Shown here: piece after piece, positions 1 through 8,503 of the stretch
Layout: each line of letters begins with the position of its first letter
How positions within the stretch are numbered: position 1 is the first letter of the stretch
From: an uncultured Actinomycetes bacterium
GTDB taxonomy: Bacteria; Actinomycetota; Actinomycetes; Nanopelagicales; Nanopelagicaceae
Direction: 5' to 3'
Assembly: GCA_903827945.1 (NCBI GenBank)
Contig: CAIKKN010000029.1
Location: 42,401 to 106,400, forward strand
Length of the DNA stretch: 64,000 bases
Notes under the pieces: model-generated
The model's database searches: none
The model's input: only the letters and a program-made list of their open reading frames with translations
What the model was told of the DNA's origin: nothing
Program-made: the position numbers and the translations under genes

Positions 1-179
1 CACCTGTAAAGGTTGTTGCAAAGCCAGTAGTAAAGGCAGTGGCTAAGAAGCCAGCAGCGAAGAAGGCAGTGGCTAAGAAGCCAGCAGCGAAGAAGGCAGC
101 GGCTAAGAAGCCAGCAGCGAAGAAGGCTGTCAAGAAGGTTGTCAAGAAGGCTGTTAAGAAAGTTGCAAAGAAGAAGTAG
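1..179 (+). CDS. HU-family nucleoid protein, C-terminal tail only (5' end outside window)
   Basis: Only the last 58 codons are present, read in the frame ending at TAG 177-179. They encode an almost pure Lys/Ala/Pro/Val tail built on the PAAKK motif. In actinobacteria this kind of tail follows the globular DNA-binding domain of HupB/HupS-type HU proteins, where it binds DNA and helps compact the nucleoid. The globular domain lies to the left of the window and cannot be checked. The gene sits just upstream of plsC-gpsA-ddl, a position where actinobacteria often carry their tailed HU, and this supports the call. An H1-like histone tail would look similar. A strong intrinsic terminator follows immediately. 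Confidence 0.75.
   Translation, partial: PVKVVAKPVVKAVAKKPAAKKAVAKKPAAKKAAAKKPAAKKAVKKVVKKAVKKVAKKK
39..128 (+). repeat. Three tandem 30-bp repeats coding the PAAKK tail
   Basis: Units at 39-68, 69-98 and 99-128 are nearly identical (two substitutions in the third) and each encodes ten residues of the Lys/Ala-rich HU tail. Repeat number in such tails is prone to change by slippage, so tail length may vary between strains. Confidence 0.85.
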
Positions 180-195
180 TAATACTTTTTATAAG

Positions 196-230
196 GAGGG
201 GACCTTAAATGGTCCCCTCTTTTTCTTTTT
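196..230 (+). terminator. Intrinsic terminator of the HU gene
   Basis: A perfect 9-bp stem (GAGGGGACC at 196-204 with GGTCCCCTC at 211-219), a 6-base loop and a long T-rich tract at 218-230. It ends 17 bases before the plsC start and separates the two transcripts. Confidence 0.92.
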
Positions 231-234
231 TCAT

Positions 235-240
235 TAGGCT
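235..240 (+). promoter_or_regulatory. -10 element of leaderless plsC
   Basis: TAGGCT lies 6 bases before the ATG at 247. There is no Shine-Dalgarno sequence, so transcription should begin at the start codon. Confidence 0.6.
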
Positions 241-246
241 AATTGC

Positions 247-1035
247 ATGAAGGCGGCAGATATCAATTACCAACCACCATCTGGCAAGCCGCTAGGTACA
301 AATGGGTATTTCAAATTTGGAGCTGGAGTTCTGATTCCAATTCTCTCACTCATAACAAAGAGAGATTGGCGCGGAATGGAGAATATTCCAAAGTCTGGAC
401 CAGTAATTGTCGTAGGCAATCATATTTCGTATGCCGATGCCCTTGTGTTTTCACATTTCCTCTACAAAAACGGAAGAGCGCCAAGATATCTTGGGAAAGC
501 TGCTGTTTTTAGAATTCCAATTATTGGAAGAATTATTGCTGGCTCGGGACAGATTCCTGTAGAGCGAGAGAGTGATAGCGCGCGCCTAGCTTTGCAGAAC
601 GCAATCGCAGTCGTACAAGCTGGCCACTGCCTAGGTGTTTATCCAGAAGGAACTCTGACTCGGGATGAAAACTTTTGGCCTATGCGTGCAAAGACTGGGA
701 TTGCTCGCCTAGCAATTATCACGCAAGTGCCTGTAGTGCCATGTGCGCAATTTGGAGCGCAAAATGTCTGGCCGCGCTATGGAAAATTACCGAGGTTCTG
801 GAGGCGGACAAAAGTTTCAATCTGGGCCGGCGAGCCCCTTGAGTTCAGCAAATGGAAGGGCAAGGAGGAAGATCCTGGCGCGCTTGCCGAAGCAACGGAG
901 TATGTAATGAGCGCTTTGACTCGTCTCTTGGAGCAAATTAGGGGAGAATCAGCACCCGCAGAAATATTTGATCCACATAATTCAGATTTACCGAGAACTG
1001 GCAACTATAAGAAAGTGAAGCGAGCAAAGAAATGA
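247..1035 (+). CDS. plsC: 1-acyl-sn-glycerol-3-phosphate acyltransferase (PlsC family)
   Basis: Transfers an acyl chain to lysophosphatidic acid to make phosphatidic acid at the inner face of the membrane. The 262-residue protein shows the family's catalytic H-x4-D motif (NHISYAD, His59 and Asp64) and the acceptor-binding YPEGT motif near residue 131. An N-terminal hydrophobic stretch (about residues 24-36) probably anchors it. It is the first gene of plsC-gpsA-ddl, and gpsA supplies the glycerol-3-phosphate backbone upstream of this step. The start at 247 is set by the leaderless -10. A second, shorter PlsC paralogue is encoded at 46064. Substrate preference cannot be read from the sequence. 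Confidence 0.9.
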   Translation: MKAADINYQPPSGKPLGTNGYFKFGAGVLIPILSLITKRDWRGMENIPKSGPVIVVGNHISYADALVFSHFLYKNGRAPRYLGKAAVFRIPIIGRIIAGSGQIPVERESDSARLALQNAIAVVQAGHCLGVYPEGTLTRDENFWPMRAKTGIARLAIITQVPVVPCAQFGAQNVWPRYGKLPRFWRRTKVSIWAGEPLEFSKWKGKEEDPGALAEATEYVMSALTRLLEQIRGESAPAEIFDPHNSDLPRTGNYKKVKRAKK

Positions 1036-2030
1036 GCAGAGTAAGTGTTTTAGGTTCCGGAGCATGGGGAACAACTCTCGCCCAAGTCCTGGCTGACGCC
1101 GGACAAGAAGTTTTAGTGTGGGGTAGAAACGAAAAGGTAATTAAGGAAATTAATGATGACCATACAAATCATTCATTCTTGCCAGGAGCTCAACTTCCAT
1201 CGTCAATAAAAGCCATCACAAATGTTGCAGAAGCATTCGAATTTGGCGACGCACTTGTTTTGGCAATCCCAGCTCAGAGTTTGAGAGAAAATCTCGTAGC
1301 GTGGAAGGGCCAATTTCCTCTTCGGAAGCCAATTATTAGTACGTTAAAAGGAATTGAAGCAGATACTCACTCTCGTATGACTGAAATTGTCGTTAACGAA
1401 TTAGGCGCTTCACTTGAGAATATTGGGCTGATTACTGGTCCTAATCTCGCCGCTGAAATGATACTTCGCCAACCAGCGGGGGCGGTAGCGGCATCTATAA
1501 GCCCTTCAATTTCCGAATTAATTATTCATCTTTTTACAACTCCGTATTTTCGCGTCTATCCATCGCATGACTTGGTGGGATGTGAATTGGCCGGCGCAAC
1601 AAAGAGCGTGATTGCTCTAGCAGTGGGAATGGCAGTAGGCCTTGACCTTGGCGAAAATACTCAATCAATGATCATCACTCGTGGACTCAGTGAAGTGGCT
1701 CGTTTTGGACAAGCATATGGAGCAGACCCGCTGACAAACCTTGGTCTTGCCGGCATGGGTGACCTAGTTGCTAGCTGTGGCTCTGGACTTTCCAGAAATA
1801 GAACTTTTGGTGAAGTGCTTGGTCGCACTGGATCAATTTCACAAACACGCGCAACCGTTGCAAAAACCGTTGAAGGAGTTGCATCTGCGCCAGCCATCTT
1901 GGAACTAGCTCATCGCGTTGGAGTCGAAGTCCCAATCATCGAAGCCGTGGCAGATGTTGTAAACGGCAACATAACTCCAAGGCAAGCACTCGATCGCTTG
2001 ATGACAGTTCCACTTGAAGGTGAAATTTAA
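1032..2030 (+). CDS. gpsA: Glycerol-3-phosphate dehydrogenase [NAD(P)+]
   Basis: Reduces dihydroxyacetone phosphate to sn-glycerol-3-phosphate for phospholipid synthesis in the cytoplasm. The 332-residue protein has the normal length. It opens with the Rossmann motif VLGSGAWGTTLA (GxGxxG, residues 5-16). Family blocks include TGPNLAAE in the middle and the catalytic-domain segment with ELAGATKSVIALAVG. Its ATG overlaps the plsC stop by 4 bases (ATGA), and its own TAA overlaps the ddl ATG by one base, so the three genes are probably translationally coupled. Confidence 0.96.
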   Translation: MSRVSVLGSGAWGTTLAQVLADAGQEVLVWGRNEKVIKEINDDHTNHSFLPGAQLPSSIKAITNVAEAFEFGDALVLAIPAQSLRENLVAWKGQFPLRKPIISTLKGIEADTHSRMTEIVVNELGASLENIGLITGPNLAAEMILRQPAGAVAASISPSISELIIHLFTTPYFRVYPSHDLVGCELAGATKSVIALAVGMAVGLDLGENTQSMIITRGLSEVARFGQAYGADPLTNLGLAGMGDLVASCGSGLSRNRTFGEVLGRTGSISQTRATVAKTVEGVASAPAILELAHRVGVEVPIIEAVADVVNGNITPRQALDRLMTVPLEGEI

Positions 2031-3031
2031 TGTCAGTGAGTAAAAAGATACGAGTAGGAATAGTTGCTGGAGGTCAAAGCAGCGAACATGAAATTTCGTG
2101 CATCTCGGCCGGAGGAGTCTTGGCAGCAATCGATCGTGAGCGCTACGAACCTGTACTAATTGGAATTACAAAATCTGGGCAATGGGTCATTCCACCAGAT
2201 AACCAAAAATTGGCGATTGAAAATGGCGTTCTGCCTGAAATCGTTGGTGGATTAGAGAAACATGCCGAAGAGGCAATTGAAGGTCTAGACGTGCTCTTTC
2301 CAATTTTGCACGGTCCATACGGTGAAGATGGCACCTTTCAAGGACTCTGCGAGATGCTTGGCATTTCTTATGTTGGATCGGGAGTCCTAGCAAGCGCGGT
2401 TGCTATGGATAAATCTTTTGCGAAATCTATTTTTTCATCCGTTGGATTAAGCGTGGCAGCCGGCATTGTTGTTAATTCAGCAAAAGGTGTCGATGCATCG
2501 CATCTTAAATATCCTCTCTTCGTAAAACCCGCTCGTGGTGGTTCAAGCCGCGGTACAACAAAAGTTAAAGATCCTTCTTCTCTTCAAAGTGCGATAGAAG
2601 AAGCACTGGAATACGACTCTAAGGTATTGATTGAAAGCGCCGTTTTAGGTCGCGAGATTGAATGCGCTGTATTAGACATCGACGGGGTTGCAACAGCGTC
2701 ACCGCTTGCTGAAATCGTGATTGTAGGAAACCACGAGTTCTATGACTTTGAGGCAAAGTACCTAGATGGATCGACCCAAGTGGTGCATCCAGATGACTTG
2801 CCTGCGCAAACATATAAAGCAATCCAGGATTCTGCCGTCGCAGCTTTTGAAGCATTGGGTTGCAAGAGTCTCGCGCGTGTAGATTTCTTTCTTTCTGATG
2901 GCGAAATTGTGATCAATGAACTCAACACAATGCCTGGCTTCACTTCTACTTCAGTATTTCCAAAACTATGGCAGCAAGCGGGAGTAAGTTATACCGAGTT
3001 AATCTCTCGATTAATTAGCTCTGCTTTGTAA
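2030..3031 (+). CDS. ddl: D-alanine--D-alanine ligase
   Basis: ATP-dependent ligation of two D-alanines to give the dipeptide that ends the peptidoglycan stem. The 333-residue ATP-grasp enzyme has the N-terminal motif GGQSSEHEIS, the LHGPYGEDG segment, the ATP-binding loop KPARGGSSRGT, and the C-terminal metal and substrate block with EIVINELNTMPGFT. Length is slightly below the usual 350-370 residues but all blocks are present. It is the last gene of the plsC operon and ends one base from the stop of the convergent Lrp-like gene. Confidence 0.96.
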   Translation: MSVSKKIRVGIVAGGQSSEHEISCISAGGVLAAIDRERYEPVLIGITKSGQWVIPPDNQKLAIENGVLPEIVGGLEKHAEEAIEGLDVLFPILHGPYGEDGTFQGLCEMLGISYVGSGVLASAVAMDKSFAKSIFSSVGLSVAAGIVVNSAKGVDASHLKYPLFVKPARGGSSRGTTKVKDPSSLQSAIEEALEYDSKVLIESAVLGREIECAVLDIDGVATASPLAEIVIVGNHEFYDFEAKYLDGSTQVVHPDDLPAQTYKAIQDSAVAAFEALGCKSLARVDFFLSDGEIVINELNTMPGFTSTSVFPKLWQQAGVSYTELISRLISSAL

Positions 3032-3032
3032 T

Positions 3033-3275
3033 TTAGTAATCAGAACTTGTGACAGGGCATGTGAGAGTACGAGTAATTCCGCTCACGGCTTGAACCTTCG
3101 AGAGAATGACGCGACCAAACTCTTCCATGCTGGTCGCTTCTGCTCTCATAATTACGTCATAAGGACCGGTGACGCCTTCAGACAGGGTGACTCCGGGAAT
3201 TGATGAAATCACTTTCGCTACACCAGCGGCTTTGCCAACTTCAGTTTGAATTAAAATGTAGGCCTGCACTGACAT
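3033..3275 (-). CDS. Stand-alone Lrp/AsnC ligand-binding (RAM) domain protein
   Basis: This 80-residue protein is the effector-binding alpha/beta domain of Lrp/AsnC regulators with no helix-turn-helix. The pattern is AYILIQTEVGK at the start, GVTGPYDVIMRAEA in the middle and ITRTLTCPV near the end. Such single-domain proteins form oligomers and may bind amino acids or modulate a full-length Lrp; the exact role is not known. Actinobacteria commonly keep one next to thiL. The start has a strong Shine-Dalgarno sequence (AGGGGG about 5 bases upstream), unlike most lead genes here. Confidence 0.85.
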   Translation of the reverse strand: MSVQAYILIQTEVGKAAGVAKVISSIPGVTLSEGVTGPYDVIMRAEATSMEEFGRVILSKVQAVSGITRTLTCPVTSSDY

Positions 3276-3322
3276 GATTCCCCCTGAAGTCCGGTATTTC
3301 CTTAATTATGCAACTAGTGTCA

Positions 3323-3328
3323 TAGGCT
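3323..3328 (+). promoter_or_regulatory. -10 element for thiL, followed by a possible 12-codon upstream ORF
   Basis: TAGGCT is the same hexamer used by plsC, the TrmA-like gene and the FTR1 gene. A GTG at 3334 opens a 12-codon reading frame whose TGA (3370-3372) overlaps the thiL ATG as TGATG. This would couple a leaderless mini-ORF to thiL. The 5-base spacing is one short of the usual 6-7, so the mini-ORF is only a possibility. Confidence 0.45.
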
Positions 3329-3371
3329 ACCTCGTGAGCGGCAGCTTGAAAAAGAGGGAGATTGGAGACTG

Positions 3372-4229
3372 ATGACAACTGAAGCTCAATTTCTTTCTGC
3401 CCTTGAAAAAACCTTTAATTCCCGCTCGCCGGAGGTAGTTGTTGGAATCGGCGATGATGCAGCGGTTATTTCGCCCCAGAAAAGAGCGCTTGCACTCTCA
3501 ACTGACATGGCAGTGGAGGGAACGCACTTCAATCGCGCCTGGTCGAGCCTGTATGAAATTGGGGCCAAAATTTGTGCGGCGAATCTTGCCGATATTTTTG
3601 CGATGGGCGGTAGGCCAAAATTCTTACTCGTTGCAGCTGCAATTCCGCAAGAATTTTCGATTCAAGATTTAATCAACGTTGCCGAAGGCATTCGCGATGA
3701 AGCAGCAAAGGTTGGCGCTTTCGTCGTTGGGGGAGACTTAACAAGATCACCTCTCCTCACAATTGCCATTAGCGTTTACGGAGATGTTGAAAACCCAATA
3801 CTTCGTTCTGGCGCGCACATTGGCGATGTGGTGGCTCTTTCTTCACTTCCCGGAGATTCCGCTCGCGGCCTTGAATTGTTGCAAGCGGGGATAAACGATG
3901 AACGCAGCGCTGCCCACAAGTATCCTCAGGTTGAGTATGAAAAGGTCGCCAAGCTCAACCGAGCATTTGTTCACTCACTTACCGATGTCAGCGATGGACT
4001 AGTGGAAGAACTTTCGAGTATCGCCCGGCTTTCAGAAGTCGGCATTGAGCTCTCCTCTGAGCATCTTAAAAGGGATCTCCACGTCCTACACGGCGGGGAG
4101 GATCATGTTTTTGTCGGAACCTTTACGCAGGCACCCGATGGATGGATTGAAATTGGGAAAGTTGTTTTTGGAAACTCGGTGCGCTTAGACGGTGAAGTAA
4201 TTACCCATCAAGGATTTACACACTTCTAG
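3372..4229 (+). CDS. thiL: Thiamine-monophosphate kinase
   Basis: Phosphorylates thiamine monophosphate to the cofactor thiamine pyrophosphate with ATP. The 285-residue protein carries the N-terminal GIGDDAAVI metal/ATP motif of the ThiL/PurM family, followed by LSTDMAVEGTHF, ANLADIFAMGG and VVGGDLTRS. The C-terminal lid is shorter than in the usual 310-330-residue enzymes. A GGAG ribosome-binding site precedes the ATG. The 3' end overlaps the convergent GDPD gene by 14 bases. Family assignment is secure from the motif series. Confidence 0.93.
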   Translation: MTTEAQFLSALEKTFNSRSPEVVVGIGDDAAVISPQKRALALSTDMAVEGTHFNRAWSSLYEIGAKICAANLADIFAMGGRPKFLLVAAAIPQEFSIQDLINVAEGIRDEAAKVGAFVVGGDLTRSPLLTIAISVYGDVENPILRSGAHIGDVVALSSLPGDSARGLELLQAGINDERSAAHKYPQVEYEKVAKLNRAFVHSLTDVSDGLVEELSSIARLSEVGIELSSEHLKRDLHVLHGGEDHVFVGTFTQAPDGWIEIGKVVFGNSVRLDGEVITHQGFTHF

Positions 4230-4884
4230 CGAGTGGAACATCGTTAGTGATAATCACTCTAACTCCCAGTTCCTTGCACAATTTTATTTCATTTGCTTCG
4301 TTAACAGTCCACACTAGGGTATTAGATGGATTTCTTGGGACATACCCATTTCGAATAATTTCGATATTTAGCCCCGCTGTGGCAAACCTAGCAAATGGTA
4401 AATTGTGACGGGAGTGCACTAAATATGTACCTATGTAGGGAGCTTGTGAGTTATAGCTTGTTGCCCACCATGAAAATGACATTAAGAAGATTTCGATTCC
4501 AGATGCCAGTATCTCACTTCGCTTTGATTTGAGAAGTTTTGCTAATTCACGTTCTACTCTTCGCCCGTATCGCGCGGGATGTTTCGTTTCAATTGCCAGA
4601 TCCTTCTTGGCGCTTATTGATAAGTCCAACAACGCATCCAAAGTCATCACCGGCCAGATTGCTCGAAGTTCTTCGAGCGTTGATGATGAGATCCGAGCAG
4701 GGTTACCAGCAATCCGCTCCATGGTGGAGTCATGCCAAATAACGAGATGAAAATCGGAAGTTAAACGAATGTCGCATTCAAAGCCATCGGCGCCATCGGT
4801 GATGGCAGCGCGGTATGCAGCTTCTGATGATTCAGGATGTATTGCGTGGGAACCGCGATGTGCAAATATTCGCGAGATGCTCAC
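4216..4884 (-). CDS. Glycerophosphodiester phosphodiesterase family protein
   Basis: Hydrolyses glycerophosphodiesters to glycerol-3-phosphate and an alcohol, probably salvaging phospholipid head groups. The 222-residue TIM-barrel has the diagnostic AHRGSHAIHPESS motif (residues 8-20) with two catalytic histidines, the metal-binding ECDIRLTSD block, HDSTMERI, and the late TVNEANE segment. No signal peptide is visible, so it is likely cytoplasmic. It starts at GTG with GAGG five bases upstream. It overlaps the 3' end of thiL. Confidence 0.9.
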   Translation of the reverse strand: MSISRIFAHRGSHAIHPESSEAAYRAAITDGADGFECDIRLTSDFHLVIWHDSTMERIAGNPARISSSTLEELRAIWPVMTLDALLDLSISAKKDLAIETKHPARYGRRVERELAKLLKSKRSEILASGIEIFLMSFSWWATSYNSQAPYIGTYLVHSRHNLPFARFATAGLNIEIIRNGYVPRNPSNTLVWTVNEANEIKLCKELGVRVIITNDVPLARSV

Positions 4885-4913
4885 AGTTGCCTCGGAGGAG
4901 CAGAACAGCCGTT

Positions 4914-5099
4914 TTAGCGGACTGCTTTACCAGCCTTCATGCACGAGGTGCAGACGTTCTGACGCTTGGAGACTCCGCCAATGAATGTACGGATGCTCTG
5001 GATATTTGGGTTCCAGCGACGACGTGTCTTACGCATTGAGTGCGAAACGTTATTGCCAAAGCTTGGGCCCTTGCCGCATAGATCGCATGTGGATGCCAC
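4914..5099 (-). CDS. rpmB: 50S ribosomal protein L28
   Basis: A 61-residue protein of the large ribosomal subunit. It begins at GTG (5099-5097) as VASTCDLCGKGP, preceded by an AAGGAG Shine-Dalgarno sequence. The reading frame stays open further upstream, but the actinobacterial L28 length and the ribosome-binding site fix the start here. It has two CxxC pairs (CDLC near the start, CTSC near the end), so it is the zinc-binding form of L28. The core NVSHSMRKTRRRWNPN is typical. It is divergent from recG. Confidence 0.95.
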   Translation of the reverse strand: MASTCDLCGKGPSFGNNVSHSMRKTRRRWNPNIQSIRTFIGGVSKRQNVCTSCMKAGKAVR

Positions 5100-5199
5100 G
5101 TGGAACTCCTTCATCAAATAAAACGAAAACCGATAAAAAACTAGACCCCGTAGGTTACCGAAAGGCGCTCGGATAGGCGAATTCGGGCAGACTGCTCCC

Positions 5200-7428
5200 A
5201 TGAATAGCCAGAGCTCTCCGCTTGATAAGCCCCTCAAAGGGGTAATCGGGGATAGGACCGCTGCCGTCTTTGAAAAGGCCTTTGGCTATACCAGCGCAGG
5301 TGACCTCTTGCGTCACTACCCCCGCCGCTATGTCATGCGCGGTGAGCTAACCGATATCACCGAGCTCAAAGAGGGTGATGAAGCTACGGTTATTGCTGAT
5401 ATCAAGAAGGTAAACCTGCGAAGAGCCACAGGGCGAGTTATTTTGGAAGTCATCATCACCGATGGCGTCGCCGAAATGTCACTCACCTTCTTTAATCAGG
5501 CTTGGCGCGAGAAACAACTCAAAGTTGGAATGCGCGGAATGTTCGCTGGAAAAGTAGGAGTCTTTAATAACAAGCGCCAGTTGTCTCACCCAGATTATGA
5601 AATATTGCCAGAGGGTGGAGATGAAGAGGAAGCCACAGCGGCATTTGCCGGCAAGGCCCTCCCGCTTTACCCAGCTACTTCTAAATTGCCATCGTGGAAA
5701 ATTGCTCAGTCAATAGAAGTGGCGCTTCATTCGATTGACGAGCTCGCTGATCCGATTCCGCCGGAGATATTGGAAAAGTTTCACTACCCAACTCTGGCTC
5801 AAGCCTTTCATTCCATTCATCAACCTTCTACGCGAGATGAGGCTGACGTTGCTCGGGTTCGTCTGACTTTCGATGAAGCACTTTTGTTACAACTGTTACT
5901 AGCGCAGCGAAAAGCTGAACTGCGCTCGCTTCCAACCGTTGCTCGCCCAGTAAGGCAAGGCGGACTTGTCAGCGAATTCGAAGCGCGCTTGCCCTTCACA
6001 TACACCGATGGGCAAAAGGAAGTCTCTGCCGAAATAGAAGCAGACATGAATCAAACCCACCCGATGCATCGCTTACTTCAAGGTGAAGTTGGTTCAGGAA
6101 AAACAGTCGTGGCTCTTCGCGCGATGCTGGCGACAGTAGATACCGGCGGACAAGCCGCGCTTCTTGCCCCAACTGAAGTTCTTGCAATTCAACATTTCTC
6201 TACTATCAATCGAATACTTGGTCCACTTGCATCTGCTGGAACACTCGGCGGAAGTGAAAATGGAACGCGCGTTGCTTTGCTCACTGGTTCCATGAGCGCG
6301 GCAACAAAAAGAGAAGTACTTGCGGAGATTGCCTCAGGAAGCGCCGGAATTGTTATCGGAACTCATGCTCTTTTGAGCCAAGGTGTCGAATTTAATGATC
6401 TGGGACTTGTTGTAGTAGATGAGCAACATCGATTCGGAGTTGAACAGCGCGATTCATTGCGGGCAAAAGCAAAAGCAAATCAGCCTCCTCATCTACTTGT
6501 AATGACAGCGACTCCAATTCCCAGAACGGTTGCAATGACAGTGTTCGGAGACCTTGATGTCTCAACTCTGCGACAGCTTCCCTCTGGAAGACCAGTTATC
6601 ACTTCACATTTAGTTCCCGCTCTAGATAAGCCACACTTTCTTGAGCGAGCTTGGGAACGTATTCGCGAAGAAGTGGCGAAAGGTCACCAGGCATATGTAG
6701 TGGCGCCCCGAATCTCTTCGACAGAGATTGAGGAAGGAGCTAATGTAATTACTGCCCGCGATAGAGAAGTTGCTGCTGCAATGGGGGTTTTGTTAGAAGA
6801 GCCGGCCGATCCAAAGACGATGGCAGCGGTTGAGGAGTTGACACCGCAATTAGCACTTGGAGCGCTTAAAGGGTTGAAAGTTGCGCCACTTCATGGACGA
6901 CAAAGCTCTGAATTAAAAGATGAAACGATGCGAGCTTTCTCGGATGGAAAAATTGATGTTCTTGTGAGCACAACCGTTATTGAAGTTGGCGTCGACGTTC
7001 CTAACGCCTCTGTGATGGTTATCATGAATGCTGATCGATTTGGCGTCTCACAACTTCATCAACTTCGCGGGCGAGTAGGACGTGGAAAAGTTCCTGGACT
7101 TTGTCTATTTGTTACTGAGGCCCCAGAGGAATCAAAGGCAATTGAGAGACTCACTGCCGTAACTAATACATTGGATGGCTTTGAACTGTCGCGCATTGAT
7201 TTAGAGCAGAGAAGTGAAGGTGACATCTTAGGAAAAGCTCAATCCGGTACAAAGTCCCAACTTCGGCTATTGAGAGTGCTCAGGGATGAGCCACTCATTA
7301 TCGAGGCAAGGGAAGTTGCAACTGCAATGATTGAAGTTGACCCCGAACTAAAGAATTCACCACACTTAGCGCTTGAAGTGAAAGCACTTCGCGAAGAAGA
7401 AGCTGCCGCTTTTCTTGATAAGGGATAG
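5200..7428 (+). CDS. recG: ATP-dependent DNA helicase RecG
   Basis: Remodels stalled replication forks and branch-migrates Holliday junctions. The 742-residue protein has the N-terminal wedge/OB domain, with the marker DLLRHYPRRY near residue 36. The SF2 motor follows: Walker A GEVGSGKT near residue 298, DEQH box near 408, TATPIPRT near 431. The C-terminal part has VSTTVIEVGVDVPNA and the QLRGRVGRG motif, then the TRG-like region. Many actinobacteria carry a DAK-domain gene between rpmB and recG; it is absent here. The start at 5200 gives the expected N-terminus. No clear Shine-Dalgarno sequence is visible. Confidence 0.96.
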   Translation: MNSQSSPLDKPLKGVIGDRTAAVFEKAFGYTSAGDLLRHYPRRYVMRGELTDITELKEGDEATVIADIKKVNLRRATGRVILEVIITDGVAEMSLTFFNQAWREKQLKVGMRGMFAGKVGVFNNKRQLSHPDYEILPEGGDEEEATAAFAGKALPLYPATSKLPSWKIAQSIEVALHSIDELADPIPPEILEKFHYPTLAQAFHSIHQPSTRDEADVARVRLTFDEALLLQLLLAQRKAELRSLPTVARPVRQGGLVSEFEARLPFTYTDGQKEVSAEIEADMNQTHPMHRLLQGEVGSGKTVVALRAMLATVDTGGQAALLAPTEVLAIQHFSTINRILGPLASAGTLGGSENGTRVALLTGSMSAATKREVLAEIASGSAGIVIGTHALLSQGVEFNDLGLVVVDEQHRFGVEQRDSLRAKAKANQPPHLLVMTATPIPRTVAMTVFGDLDVSTLRQLPSGRPVITSHLVPALDKPHFLERAWERIREEVAKGHQAYVVAPRISSTEIEEGANVITARDREVAAAMGVLLEEPADPKTMAAVEELTPQLALGALKGLKVAPLHGRQSSELKDETMRAFSDGKIDVLVSTTVIEVGVDVPNASVMVIMNADRFGVSQLHQLRGRVGRGKVPGLCLFVTEAPEESKAIERLTAVTNTLDGFELSRIDLEQRSEGDILGKAQSGTKSQLRLLRVLRDEPLIIEAREVATAMIEVDPELKNSPHLALEVKALREEEAAAFLDKG

Positions 7429-7433
7429 GTTTA

Positions 7434-8006
7434 ATGAGAATAATTTCTGGAAGTGCTAAAGGGAAGAAGCTTTTTTCACCTGACGATGATCGAGTCCGAC
7501 CAACATCGGATCGAGCACGCGAAGGGCTTTTCTCCTCGCTGGAATCTGCATTTGGAGATTTTTCCAAACTATTTTTTCTCGATCTCTTTGCGGGAACAGG
7601 CGCAGTAGGGGTGGAAGCGCTCTCGCGCGGGGCTGAAGTAGTGCATTCTGTCGAGGCAGAGGTAGGCGATTTGGCTTCGCGCAATTTCGAGCTGGTTACA
7701 AACGCGGTTGGAAAATTTTCAGTGTACAAAAATCAAGCTAAAAGATTTCTTGAGTCAGATCATGCGCTTTGCTATGACATAATTTTCATGGATCCTCCAT
7801 ATGAAATTTCAAATGAAGATATAACTGAGTTGCTCATGATTATCAACGAGAGAAAATTGATTCAGCCACGAGGAATGATCACGATTGAACGCAGGTCAAA
7901 AAATAAGCCCTTTGACTGGCCGCAAGGCATGAGTTGTGAAAAAGTACGCTCATATGGGCAGGGAAGCATGTTCTATGGCGGTTACTCTGCTAGCGTTTTA
8001 CCGTGA
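7434..8006 (+). CDS. rsmD: 16S rRNA (guanine(966)-N2)-methyltransferase
   Basis: Methylates G966 of 16S rRNA using S-adenosylmethionine during 30S assembly. The 190-residue protein starts with the family signature MRIISGSAKGKKL, then RVRPTSDRAREGLF. It has the SAM-binding loop DLFAGTGAVGVEALSRG near residue 46 and the catalytic MDPPY motif (DPPY) near residue 120. It lies 5 bases after recG and overlaps coaD by 4 bases, a recG-rsmD-coaD order that is standard in actinobacteria. Confidence 0.95.
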   Translation: MRIISGSAKGKKLFSPDDDRVRPTSDRAREGLFSSLESAFGDFSKLFFLDLFAGTGAVGVEALSRGAEVVHSVEAEVGDLASRNFELVTNAVGKFSVYKNQAKRFLESDHALCYDIIFMDPPYEISNEDITELLMIINERKLIQPRGMITIERRSKNKPFDWPQGMSCEKVRSYGQGSMFYGGYSASVLP

Positions 8007-8488
8007 AGAAAGTAGTTTCCCCCGGATCCTTTGATCCCATAACTTTCGGGCATCTCGATATCATCAAGCGCGCTAGTTCACTTTTTGATGAAGTTGTCGT
8101 GGCAGTACTTGTGAACAAAACAAAGAAGTCCTTATTCACAGTCGATGAGCGAATGGAAATGATTCGTGAAGTCACAAGTGAATATCAGAATGTCACAGTG
8201 GCTTCCTGGTCGGGGCTTTTGGTGGATTACTGCGAAGCAAATGATATTCAAGCAATCGTAAAAGGGTTAAGAGCCGTAACCGACTTTGATTATGAACTTC
8301 AAATGTCCCAAATGAATTTACAACTAAAGGGAGTAGAGACCCTCTTTATGTCCACGGCTCCTGCTTACTCTTTTCTTTCCTCTTCCTTGGTGAAAGAAAT
8401 TGCAGCCTACGACGGAGATATTTCAGGATATGTACCTGCCCAACTCGTCGAGCGCGTTAAAAATGCGCTTAACAACCTTAACAAATAA
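8003..8488 (+). CDS. coaD: Phosphopantetheine adenylyltransferase
   Basis: Penultimate step of coenzyme A synthesis: joins ATP and 4'-phosphopantetheine to make dephospho-CoA. The 161-residue nucleotidyltransferase has the HxGH-type loop SFDPITFGHLDII (residues 8-20) and the KGLRAVTDFDYE segment that binds ATP. YSFLSSSLVKEIA near the C-terminus is the usual SSSxVKE motif. It starts at GTG, overlapping the rsmD stop as GTGA, so it depends on upstream translation. Confidence 0.97.
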   Translation: MKKVVSPGSFDPITFGHLDIIKRASSLFDEVVVAVLVNKTKKSLFTVDERMEMIREVTSEYQNVTVASWSGLLVDYCEANDIQAIVKGLRAVTDFDYELQMSQMNLQLKGVETLFMSTAPAYSFLSSSLVKEIAAYDGDISGYVPAQLVERVKNALNNLNK

Positions 8489-8503
8489 AGCAAAGAGGAT
8501 CAG

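Noticed and set aside
5100..5237. Upstream extension of rpmB
   Set aside because: The longer frame runs into recG and lacks L28 similarity; the GTG at 5099 has a strong ribosome-binding site.
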